A stretch of DNA of 55,146 nt from an uncultured Lachnospiraceae bacterium (GTDB lineage: Bacteria; Bacillota; Clostridia; Lachnospirales; Lachnospiraceae). The stretch spans positions 1 through 55,146 of the forward strand of contig CAMOZZ010000002.1 of the NCBI GenBank assembly GCA_946631165.1, written 5' to 3'. Both the position numbers and the translations under genes were made by a program. The notes beneath the pieces were generated by a model that saw only the letters and a program-made list of their open reading frames with translations, was not told the origin of the DNA and ran no database searches. Shown piece by piece: positions 10,021-18,867 of the stretch. The stretch's first letter is position 1; every line of letters starts with the position of its first letter.

Positions 10021-10742
10021 GAACGCTGATCGTTCTGATATTCCTGGTCTTTTTTCTGGGGATCTTCTCGCCGCTCTCATGGCTGGTGATCTGGATCATC
10101 GGGAAATCGGACAAGGAAAAGGCCGACAGGATATCGCTGGCTATTGTGAATGGCGCGTTCCGGATCGTCGGATGGCTCTCCGGCATCAGGCTTACCGTAA
10201 AAGGACACGAGAACATCCCGACAGACAGACCGGTGCTCTATATCAGCAACCACCGCAGCTATTTTGATATCGTGACAGGGTATCCGCAGGTCGTCGGCCT
10301 GTGCGGGTTCGTAGCCAAGAAACAGGTCGAAAAAGTGCCGTTCCTGCGGGTATGGATGAGAAAGCTCTACTGCCAGTTCCTGGACCGCGACAATATGCGC
10401 GAGGGAATGAAGGTGATCAGGAACTGCGTCTCGCTCGTGCAGGATAAGAAAGTCTCCATCTGGATCTGTCCGGAGGGGACCCGGACGCCGGGCGACGAAA
10501 TGCTTCCCTTTAAGGGCGGAAGCTTCAAGATCGCGGAAATGAGCGGCTGCCCGGTCATTCCGGTAACGATCAAAGGAAGCGAAGATGTGTTTGAATCGCA
10601 TGTCCCCTGGATCAAAGCAGCGGACGTCACCATGATCTTCGGCGAGCCGATCGAAACGGCTGCGCTGGACCGGGCCGGGAAGAAGGCGCTGCCCGATCAG
10701 GTACAAAATATCATCAGAGAAACACTGAAGGGGACGGATTGA
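10017..10742 (+). CDS. plsC: 1-acyl-sn-glycerol-3-phosphate acyltransferase
   Basis: NHRSYFDI (NHxxxxD) and CPEGTRTPG motifs; overlaps the pncB stop by 4 nt. Confidence 0.9.
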   Translation: MRTLIVLIFLVFFLGIFSPLSWLVIWIIGKSDKEKADRISLAIVNGAFRIVGWLSGIRLTVKGHENIPTDRPVLYISNHRSYFDIVTGYPQVVGLCGFVAKKQVEKVPFLRVWMRKLYCQFLDRDNMREGMKVIRNCVSLVQDKKVSIWICPEGTRTPGDEMLPFKGGSFKIAEMSGCPVIPVTIKGSEDVFESHVPWIKAADVTMIFGEPIETAALDRAGKKALPDQVQNIIRETLKGTD

Positions 10743-10757
10743 CCGTCCCCTTCTTTT
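10727..10757 (+). terminator. Intrinsic terminator overlapping the plsC stop codon
   Basis: GAAGGGGACGG-ATTGA-CCGTCCCCTTC followed by TTTT. Confidence 0.8.
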
Positions 10758-10791
10758 CAGTTTGTTCTGATGGCTCCCTAACGCCTGCTTC

Positions 10792-11316
10792 TCAGCCCGC
10801 TTCGCTGAGCTTTTCGTTGATATATTCCGGCATCTTCTCTCTGGGAATCGAGAAGAGCACGGAGAATTCCGAGTAAAGCGCTTCTTCTGCCTGCTTCAGA
10901 TATCGCTCATCTGTGGAAGTGATCTTCTTTCCGGCTGCTACCCGCACTTTCTTCCTGTGGTAGAGCGTCTTGATCATCTTGATATATTCCCTGCAGTTCC
11001 CTGTGTGCATGCAGTCCTTATAGATCTGCTCCCGCTGTTTTTCTTCCGGAACCTCAAGTTCCTCTATGGCCGGCATCTCACTGATCAGTTTCTCTGCTTC
11101 ATCTTTGGTAATCAGAGAACGCATAATGATCCTGTCATTGTCTACCGGTGTCAGAATCGTGCTGTCCTTATTCCATAAAGGCTTGAGTACATAATATACT
11201 CTGTCTTCGGGTATCCCTTCTCTTTTTAAACAAGTTACATCCGCAATTTCACATACGCCCCTGCTGCCGTAAATAATCCGTTCTCCGACCTGGAACATGC
11301 AGTCTCCTTTCCGCAT
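10792..11316 (-). CDS. CarD-family transcriptional regulator
   Basis: MFQVGERIIYGSRGVCEIADV...YYVLKPLWNKDSTILTPVDN; CarD N-terminal RNAP-interaction domain. Confidence 0.9.
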   Translation of the reverse strand: MRKGDCMFQVGERIIYGSRGVCEIADVTCLKREGIPEDRVYYVLKPLWNKDSTILTPVDNDRIIMRSLITKDEAEKLISEMPAIEELEVPEEKQREQIYKDCMHTGNCREYIKMIKTLYHRKKVRVAAGKKITSTDERYLKQAEEALYSEFSVLFSIPREKMPEYINEKLSEAG

Positions 11317-11410
11317 AAAGCTTCTGACGAGAGCAAAAAACCCTTCGACTCATATATGTAAATATTATAACACGAACGGATCAAAAAAACAAATTAAGTT
11401 TTTATTGCAC

Positions 11411-11446
11411 ACGTTTCTGTCATTTCCGTAATTTGCGCAGAAACGT
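11411..11446. other. Inverted repeat in the carD 5' leader
   Basis: ACGTTTCTG ... CAGAAACGT, perfect 9-bp arms. Confidence 0.7.
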
Positions 11447-11504
11447 TCTTATATTAATACATTATTATTGTTGCATGATTTTACGATATTTATATCATTA
11501 TCGT

Positions 11505-11557
11505 ATGAAAAAAGGATCTGGAAACGTTTTTCATACCGCAGATGTTTCCAAATCCTT
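11505..11557 (-). terminator. Terminator-like hairpin 3' of the UvrA-like gene, with an overlapping alternative hairpin
   Basis: Minus strand AAGGATTTGGAAAC...GTTTCCAGATCCTT followed by TTTT (14-bp stem counting one G.U); overlapping GTATGAAAAA/TTTTTCATAC arms. Confidence 0.65.
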
Positions 11558-11655
11558 CTCTGTTCTTTTGTGAAATTGAATTTTCTGTAACAATTATACG
11601 GACTCCGAAAATAGCCGCAGATGGCATAAAACGGTCATCTGAATGACATACGTTT

Positions 11656-13923
11656 TCACCCGGGCAGGCTGTCTTTTATATACGGCGCCGTGACCGACTT
11701 CTCACACGCCAGCATCCCCTCCACGGTTCCCGCGTACAGCAGATCGCCGCCGTCCATGCCGCCTCCGGGACCCAGCTCGATCACATAATCCGCATCTTTG
11801 ATCACATCCAGGCTGTGCTCGATCAGGAACAGCGAATTGCCCGCATCCACCATCTCATTAAACAGCTTCATCAGCTTCCGCACATCATCCAGATGCAGGC
11901 CGCTCGTCGGTTCATCGATAATGAACACTGCGCCTTTCCTTTTCAGTTCGCTTGCAAGCTTCACTCTCTGCAGCTCTCCGCCCGAGAGCGTGGTCATCGC
12001 CTGGTTCAGATGCAGATAGCCGAGTCCCACTTTCTGCAGGGACTGCAGGGCATAAAGGAAGTCCTGCTCCGCGAAGAACTCGCAGGCTTCATTCACTGTC
12101 ATGTCCATGACTTCCGCGATATTCTTTCCTTTATACCGATACTGCAGGGTCTCCTCATTGTATCTGCTTCCATGGCACAGTTCGCAGACTGTTTCAATCG
12201 ATTCCATGAACGCCATCTCGGAAACGATGATCCCTTTGCCGCCGCACGCCGGGCAGGCGCCCTTTGAATTAAAGGAGAAGATCTGGTTGCTCACATGATT
12301 CGCTTTTGCGAACAGGTTCCTGATCGGATCCGAAATATCCAGATACGTTGCCGGTGTGGACCGCAGGTTGATCCCGATATCCTTCTGCCTGATCGAAACG
12401 ATCTCCAGATCGTCATTCTTCCGCATGAACTGCTCCATGAGCGAACTCTTTCCCGAACCGGCCACGCCCGCGATCACGCACAGCACGCCCAGCGGAAGTT
12501 CCACATCGATATGCCGCAGGTTATGCAGCGAAGCGTCTTTCAGCACGAAATATCCGGACGGGATCCGGATGTTCTTCTTGATCTCCGAATGATACTTCAG
12601 CATCCTGCCGGTGATCGTATCAGAATCCAGCAGTTCTTTATAGCTTCCTTCGAACATGATCTCGCCGCCGTGCCTGCCGGCTGCCGGGCCCATGTCCACC
12701 ACATGATCCGCCATGGCGATCACTTCCCGGTGATGTTCCACGATCATGATCGTGTTGCCGTGATCCCGCAGCCGCTTCAGGGATTTTTTCAGCAGCGTGA
12801 TATCCCTCGGATGCAGTCCCACGCTCGGCTCATCGAGCACATAGACCATATCCGTCAGCGCGGAATTGATGTATTTGGCGATCTTGATCCGCTGCGCCTC
12901 GCCGCCCGAAAGCGTGGAGGTGATACGGCTTAAGGACAGATAGCCCAGCCCGATCTCCTTCAGCGCCGAAAGCCGCTTCAGCAGTTCCCTCCTGATATCA
13001 ACGGCAAGCGGATCCGTGATCCCGTTTACGAAATCGATTGCCTCAGGGATCGGCATATCCACTACTTCGGCAATATTTTTCCCATTGATCAGACAGCTCC
13101 GCACACGCTCGTTCACCCGCGCGCCGCGGCATTCCGGGCAGATGAACGTGGAGACCATTTTGTCCAGCACTTTCTGCTGACGCTTGCCCTCCTTTGTGGT
13201 AATGATGCTGCGGTACATCCGCGGGAACATGCCCTCGAATTTTGCCGATTTCGGCCAGTTCGAAGGCGGGTTCTTCAGCCGGATCTGCGGGGAATACAGG
13301 AACAGGTTGAGTTCTTCCTCCGAATAATCCTTTATCTTTTTGTTCAGATCAAAAAGCCCGCTGTAAGCATATCTTTTCCATCGCCAGGCGCCGGTCGTGA
13401 AAGTCGGAAAATGAATGACATCTTCATCGTTCAGGCACTTGTCGAAATCCACGAGCTTGTGGATATCCAGTTCCGTCACGGTGCCGATCCCGTCGCAGCG
13501 TTCACATTTTCCCGCGGGATGATTAAAGGAAAAGCTGTCGGAATAACCGATAAAGGGTTTCCCGACGCGCGAAAACAGAAGACGCAGCAGGGAATAGATA
13601 TCCGTATAGGTACCGACTGTCGATCTGGTATTCCCGGCCGGCTTTTTCTGATCGATCACGATCGTCACCGGCAGATTCTCGATCCGTTCAACATGCGGCC
13701 TGCCGTATTTCGGAAGATACTGCTGTACAAAACTCGGGAACGTTTCATTGAGCTCTCGTCTGGATTCCGCTGCGATCGTATCCAGGCATAAAGAGGATTT
13801 ACCGGAGCCTGAGACTCCGGTAAATACAGTGATCTGCTTTTTGGGGACGGAAAGAGAAACATCCTTCAGGTTGTTCTCTGTCGCGCCGTAAATGTGAATC
13901 ATATCCTGCATAGAAAACTCCAA
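11656..13923 (-). CDS. UvrA-like excinuclease ATPase (short, about 755 aa)
   Basis: Two ABC ATPase halves with Walker A GVSGSGKSSL and GVAGSGKSSL, TLSGGEAQRIKIAK and TLSGGELQRVKLAS, zinc-finger-like CPECRG and CPACGG. Confidence 0.9.
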   Translation of the reverse strand: MEFSMQDMIHIYGATENNLKDVSLSVPKKQITVFTGVSGSGKSSLCLDTIAAESRRELNETFPSFVQQYLPKYGRPHVERIENLPVTIVIDQKKPAGNTRSTVGTYTDIYSLLRLLFSRVGKPFIGYSDSFSFNHPAGKCERCDGIGTVTELDIHKLVDFDKCLNDEDVIHFPTFTTGAWRWKRYAYSGLFDLNKKIKDYSEEELNLFLYSPQIRLKNPPSNWPKSAKFEGMFPRMYRSIITTKEGKRQQKVLDKMVSTFICPECRGARVNERVRSCLINGKNIAEVVDMPIPEAIDFVNGITDPLAVDIRRELLKRLSALKEIGLGYLSLSRITSTLSGGEAQRIKIAKYINSALTDMVYVLDEPSVGLHPRDITLLKKSLKRLRDHGNTIMIVEHHREVIAMADHVVDMGPAAGRHGGEIMFEGSYKELLDSDTITGRMLKYHSEIKKNIRIPSGYFVLKDASLHNLRHIDVELPLGVLCVIAGVAGSGKSSLMEQFMRKNDDLEIVSIRQKDIGINLRSTPATYLDISDPIRNLFAKANHVSNQIFSFNSKGACPACGGKGIIVSEMAFMESIETVCELCHGSRYNEETLQYRYKGKNIAEVMDMTVNEACEFFAEQDFLYALQSLQKVGLGYLHLNQAMTTLSGGELQRVKLASELKRKGAVFIIDEPTSGLHLDDVRKLMKLFNEMVDAGNSLFLIEHSLDVIKDADYVIELGPGGGMDGGDLLYAGTVEGMLACEKSVTAPYIKDSLPG

Positions 13924-13971
13924 AATACATCCCGGCGGCAGCAGAAGCCGCCTCCGGGAACTGAATCATTT

Positions 13972-15228
13972 TTATTCATGTCTTAACGCTTCGATCGGGT
14001 TCAGGTTCGCTGCCTTCACAGCGGGGAACAGACCGAATACCACGCCGATCAGCATGGAAAAGCCGACCGCAATCAGCGCGGCAGGGATCGATATCGCCGT
14101 CGGTGTAGACGTCAGCCGCGATATCAGCCGCGCCATGACGACGCCGCCTGCGACGCCCATGATGCCGCCCAGGCTTGTCAGTACAGAAGCCTCTGTCAGG
14201 AACTGCCACATGATCCGGCTCTTCCGGGCGCCGATCGCTTTCTTCAGACCGATCTCCCTGGTCCTCTCCGTAACGGATACCAGCATGATATTCATAACGC
14301 CGATGCCGCCGACGAGCAGCGATATGCTGGCGATCCAGATCAGCTGCTGGTTGGTGGAAGCGGACAGATCCTGCAGGTTCTTCGCCTGCTCGAGCAGATC
14401 CTCACTCTTGTACTTGAGCTTCTGATCGCTCTTTGCGGTGATCCTTGCGTTCAGGATCTTGGCCGTCTCATTGCCGGCGGTCGTCATATCATCCGTGGAC
14501 ACCGCTTTCAGGGCGACCATCTGCGGCTCGTCAAACTGGTAAGGAATACACCACGTGCTTGACGGGATGAAAATGTTTCCGCTGGATTCCTGGGTATACA
14601 TGTTATAGTCGGAGATACTGTTGATCACCGGTTCAAACGCAGAGGACTGCTCCACGACGCCGATCACCGTAAAAGGCTCGCCCTTTATCTCGATGCAGGT
14701 ATCCACAGGATTTCCCCCTTCCGTATAGAGGGAGGAATAAGCCGTCTTGTCTATAATGACCACCTTGCGGTATTTTGCAAAGTCTTCCGCGTTAAAGTCC
14801 CTTCCCCACTGTACTTTGTAGCCGTAGACATCGAAATAATGGCTGTCCACGCCGTAGATCTTGCCGTTGTAGGAAGTATTTTCATAGAAAATGCTCTCGG
14901 CGTAATCTCTTACGTTGTACAGGGAAGCAACTTCCACCTCCGGGATCGCATTGATCGATTCGAGCGTCACTTCGTCAATCACCGGAACGCCGTTCGGGAT
15001 GGCGTTCCACGAAAAATCATAGGTGTCGTCACCCTGATTGAGCTGCACCTTGACGGCATTGCTGCCGGCGCCGATCAGGTTTTCCTTTATCTGTTCATTC
15101 GTGCCTTTGATGGTGGAAACGATGGAGATGATGGCAGCGATGCCGATGATGATGCCCAGCATCGTAAGGATGGAACGCATCTTATGTCCCCATATTCCCT
15201 GAAAGGCAAGCGATATGTTCTCAAGCAT
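13972..15228 (-). CDS. MacB/FtsX-type ABC transporter permease
   Basis: IWGHKMRSILTMLGIIIGIAAIISIVS and LLVGGIGVMNIMLVSVTERTREIGLKKAIGARK...NPIEALRHE. Confidence 0.93.
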   Translation of the reverse strand: MLENISLAFQGIWGHKMRSILTMLGIIIGIAAIISIVSTIKGTNEQIKENLIGAGSNAVKVQLNQGDDTYDFSWNAIPNGVPVIDEVTLESINAIPEVEVASLYNVRDYAESIFYENTSYNGKIYGVDSHYFDVYGYKVQWGRDFNAEDFAKYRKVVIIDKTAYSSLYTEGGNPVDTCIEIKGEPFTVIGVVEQSSAFEPVINSISDYNMYTQESSGNIFIPSSTWCIPYQFDEPQMVALKAVSTDDMTTAGNETAKILNARITAKSDQKLKYKSEDLLEQAKNLQDLSASTNQQLIWIASISLLVGGIGVMNIMLVSVTERTREIGLKKAIGARKSRIMWQFLTEASVLTSLGGIMGVAGGVVMARLISRLTSTPTAISIPAALIAVGFSMLIGVVFGLFPAVKAANLNPIEALRHE

Positions 15229-15239
15229 TGCCGTTCTCC

Positions 15240-18146
15240 TTAATACGCGCCTTCCCAGAGCGCATCTGTCTCAGCTTCCTTCGTGGGACAGCCTTCCTTC
15301 ACATCTTTCCCGTAAGGGAACGCTACCCAGTCGTCAAGCGACAGGCCGCTCATGACCTCCGTATAGGATCCCCAGATGATCTTTCCTGTCTTGATCGTCT
15401 GCTGCTTCAGCTGCCCGTTCTTATCTCTTACATAGACATAGGTCTTTCCGTTTTCGGTTCTCATCATGGAGTTCATGAGATAGAAACTGTCGGAATCCTC
15501 TTCATAGGTATCATCATAAGTCAGCTGTACGAACTCTCCGTTTTGGAACGTCGCGTCATCCTTTACGAACACCTTGAAAGGATAATAGGAAACATTCGAG
15601 TTCCCGGAGCCGTCATAGTACTGACCGCTTACCGGATAGGTGGAGATCTCGGATACTTCTCCGACGCTGGTCGCGCCCGTCTCATACGACATGACGTTGA
15701 TAGGCTGGCCTACCTTTACGGTATCCAGATCCAGCTCGCCGACTGTGGAACTGATATAATATCCGCCGCCTCCGCCGACGATCTCTATAAAGGCCTGTCT
15801 GTCGATCTGGGACTGCTCGGCATCACGGAGTGTTCTGACGGTACCGTCGATCTCACTCGTTACCTCGCCATTGTTCAGCTCCATTTCTTTCTGACGGATC
15901 TCCAGCTGCGCCATACGGATATCCAGATCCAGATCTCTGAGGCTGGCTTCGAGAGTGTTCCGCATTTCGGCGATCTCGTTGGCAGTATAGGTTACGGAAG
16001 TGCCGTCATCGTCATCGTCCGGACCGTCCGGGAAATCGGGATCATCCGGATCGTCAGGATCGTCCTCTTCTGCAGTCGTTGATTCCTTCGTTTCCTCTGC
16101 AGATGTTTCCTCTGCAGACGTCTGCTCCGCAGTCGAAGACTCTGTCTCTGATTCTCCGCTGCTTTCTGTAGGCGTAGTTTCCGTGGGCTCTGTCGGTGCT
16201 GGCGTCTCAGGAGCCTGCGTTGTCGTCGGCGCTTCCGTCGTCGGCGCTTCCGTTGTCGTCTCGTATTCTGTTGCGTTCTTCTTAACAAAATCGTAGGCAA
16301 TATACGGCTTGGAGAAGGAACTCTTCACCATATCAGAGGCATACTCTTCGTTGTAATCTGCGGCAGGGTTGTCTTTTGCATCCGCTTCGGTCTCATCTAT
16401 AAATGCGGATGTCTCGTTGTTGGTGACAAGCGTACGGACATGGATCGTCCATTCGGTCACTACATTCTTTTCCGTTTTATCCATTACCTGGAAAGTCACA
16501 TACGCATCCTTCCGGCTGTCACTTACATACTCAAGGAAGGCCTGGCTCAGCGTGCATTTCGAATTCCATTCATAGACGAACGGTTTTTGCTCTGTCCCTT
16601 CCCCTTCCTTCCGTTCAGGCCATCCTTTCAGGGCGTCTTCAGCCTCTCTTAGTTTTGCCAGATTCTGTACAAGCGTCTTCTGGTGATCCGAAAGGGCATT
16701 ATAAGCTTTTCTGACAGTCTCAACCTTCTCCTTATCTTCCTCAGTGATCTTTTCCGGATCCGGGAGGGCTGCGATCATGTCGTCGACATCCGCAGCCGCT
16801 TTCAGATCATCTTCCGCTGCAGTAAGCTTATTATAATTCGAAACAGCACCCTGTTGGTCTTCGGTTAAGCTGTCATAGGCTTCCCTGGCTTCTTCAACCT
16901 TTTCTTTATCTTCATATTTGATCGGATCACTCAGATCATCGATCAGTCTAATGACAAGATCCGTTTCTGCCGCTAAGAGCACATCGTAATTTGTTACAAG
17001 CGCCTTCTGATCCGGTGTTAAACTGTCATAGGCTTCTCTTGCCTCCTTGACAGCAGCTTCGTCTGCCAGCGCAATATCCTCTGGCAGTCCTTCGATCTTT
17101 TCAATTACCGCATTCACTGCTTCCTGTCCGGAATCATCTCCCTGATCAGGTTGGTTCTGAAGCGATGCCAGATCTTCCTCTGCCTTCTTAAGCTTATTCT
17201 CATTGGTAACGAGAGCCTGCTGTTCTTCTGTAAGGTTATTATATGCTTCTCTGGCTTCATTTATTGCATTTTCATCATCCAATGTAATATCATCAGGAAG
17301 ATTATTGATTTTTTCTATGACCTCATCCGCAGCAGCCTGATCTGCAGCATCCTGTTCAGCTTTTTTGAGATCCTCCTCTGCCTTTTCAAGAAGATCATAG
17401 TTTGTCACAAGATCCTGTTGTGTTTCTGAAAGAGCATCATAAGCTTCTCTGGCGTTCTCCACAGCCGCTTTAAAACCCGGATCATCTGAATCCGGCAGCT
17501 CTTCTATCATCTTGCTGACAGCGTCCGCAGCTTCCTGATCAGGATTGCCTTCCGATTGTTCCGGCTCTCCTTCACCTTCTCCGGAGTCCGAACCTCCCGC
17601 GCTCAGCACCATCACCGCGCCGGCCGGCATCCCCTTCAGCTCGTCATCGCCTTCCTCTTCGCCGTCTTCTATATCATCGGCGCCGCCGTCAGATTCATAC
17701 CCTTCTCCGACATCCACCTGATCCTTCTCTGCCACAGGCACACCGGGGCGGTATTTCTTCACCTTCTCCAGATCGGACTGATATTTCTTCATATCCTCCT
17801 GCAGCTTCTGCAGCGCCAGCTTTGAACGGTCAACTTCGACCTTTGAAAGCGTGGTGTCATAAGTCATCAGCACATCGCCTTTCTTGACCTGCTGCCCTTC
17901 TTTGACCTTTACTTCCTCGACCTTCTGGGACGTGGACAGATAAACTGCCTGCACGCGGTCGCTTCTTACGGTACCGTAAGTCTCTGCGGCATCCTCCCAG
18001 TAATCTTCCTCCGCCAGCTCGGAGACGGGATAGACGTCGATCGTGGCCTTCTGCGAATCCCTGAATTTCAGAGACGCAAAGATCCCGCCGCCCACAAGCG
18101 CGGCGATCACAGCCAGTATGATCAGCCTTTTTATGATCTTTTTCAT
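15240..18146 (-). CDS. HlyD/MacA-type membrane fusion (adaptor) protein with large repeat-containing insertion
   Basis: N-terminal biotinyl-lipoyl-like VKEGQQVKKGDVLMTYDT, C-terminal adaptor barrel; about 580 aa inserted between hairpin helices. Confidence 0.88.
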   Translation of the reverse strand: MKKIIKRLIILAVIAALVGGGIFASLKFRDSQKATIDVYPVSELAEEDYWEDAAETYGTVRSDRVQAVYLSTSQKVEEVKVKEGQQVKKGDVLMTYDTTLSKVEVDRSKLALQKLQEDMKKYQSDLEKVKKYRPGVPVAEKDQVDVGEGYESDGGADDIEDGEEEGDDELKGMPAGAVMVLSAGGSDSGEGEGEPEQSEGNPDQEAADAVSKMIEELPDSDDPGFKAAVENAREAYDALSETQQDLVTNYDLLEKAEEDLKKAEQDAADQAAADEVIEKINNLPDDITLDDENAINEAREAYNNLTEEQQALVTNENKLKKAEEDLASLQNQPDQGDDSGQEAVNAVIEKIEGLPEDIALADEAAVKEAREAYDSLTPDQKALVTNYDVLLAAETDLVIRLIDDLSDPIKYEDKEKVEEAREAYDSLTEDQQGAVSNYNKLTAAEDDLKAAADVDDMIAALPDPEKITEEDKEKVETVRKAYNALSDHQKTLVQNLAKLREAEDALKGWPERKEGEGTEQKPFVYEWNSKCTLSQAFLEYVSDSRKDAYVTFQVMDKTEKNVVTEWTIHVRTLVTNNETSAFIDETEADAKDNPAADYNEEYASDMVKSSFSKPYIAYDFVKKNATEYETTTEAPTTEAPTTTQAPETPAPTEPTETTPTESSGESETESSTAEQTSAEETSAEETKESTTAEEDDPDDPDDPDFPDGPDDDDDGTSVTYTANEIAEMRNTLEASLRDLDLDIRMAQLEIRQKEMELNNGEVTSEIDGTVRTLRDAEQSQIDRQAFIEIVGGGGGYYISSTVGELDLDTVKVGQPINVMSYETGATSVGEVSEISTYPVSGQYYDGSGNSNVSYYPFKVFVKDDATFQNGEFVQLTYDDTYEEDSDSFYLMNSMMRTENGKTYVYVRDKNGQLKQQTIKTGKIIWGSYTEVMSGLSLDDWVAFPYGKDVKEGCPTKEAETDALWEGAY
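16620..17535 (-). repeat. Five in-frame protein repeats within the adaptor
   Basis: Units of the type VIEKIEGLPEDIALADEAAVKEAREAYDSLTPDQKALVTNYDVLLAAE, five diverged copies (about 55-65 aa each). Confidence 0.85.
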
Positions 18147-18850
18147 TCGGTCTCTGCCTCCTCAGAACTCCCCTCTGCAGGATCCGTCAGGATACCGTCC
18201 CTGATCAGATAGAGTTTCTTTGCGTATGCAGCGATTTCCCGCTCATGGGTGATCATGATCACGGTCACGCCTTCATCGTTGAGCTGCTTAAAGATCTCCA
18301 TGACCTGCATGCCCGACTTTGTATCCAGTGCGCCGGTCGGCTCATCAGCCAGCAGGATCTTCGGATTGCCTACGATCGCCCTCGCGATCGCCACTCTCTG
18401 ACACTGTCCGCCGGAGAGCTGGTTGGATCTGAAATCCATCCTGTCGGCAAGGCCGACCTTTGCCAATGCCAGCTCCGCGCGTCTGCGCCGCTCTCTTTTT
18501 GATACACCGGCATAGAGCAGCGGCAGCGCCACATTATCCCTGGCGGAAAGCTTCGGCAGAAGATTGAAGGTCTGAAAGACAAATCCGATGTACCGGTTCC
18601 TGATGGCCGCCATCTGATTGTCATTCTTTTTCGATATATCCTGCCCGTCGAGCTCATAAATGCCGGATGTCGGCACATCAAGACACCCGATCAGGTTCAT
18701 GAGCGTGGTCTTGCCGGAACCGGAAGGACCCATGATGGCGATATAGTCGCCTTCTTCCACCTGCAGATTGATATCCTTCAGGACGTTCACGGTAAGCTTT
18801 CCCTGCAGGTAGTCCTTGTATATGTTTTTCAGTTCAAGAATCATCCCCAA
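18143..18850 (-). CDS. MacB/LolD-type ABC transporter ATP-binding protein
   Basis: MGPSGSGKTTLMNLIGCLD, LSGGQCQRVAIARAIVGNPKILLADEPTGALDTKSG. Confidence 0.95.
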   Translation of the reverse strand: MGMILELKNIYKDYLQGKLTVNVLKDINLQVEEGDYIAIMGPSGSGKTTLMNLIGCLDVPTSGIYELDGQDISKKNDNQMAAIRNRYIGFVFQTFNLLPKLSARDNVALPLLYAGVSKRERRRRAELALAKVGLADRMDFRSNQLSGGQCQRVAIARAIVGNPKILLADEPTGALDTKSGMQVMEIFKQLNDEGVTVIMITHEREIAAYAKKLYLIRDGILTDPAEGSSEEAETE

Positions 18851-18867
18851 AGAGTTCCTCCCGCGGT

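Noticed and set aside
9016-10080. 354-aa minus-strand ORF opposite pncB
   Set aside because: Antisense to conserved pncB; low-complexity translation.
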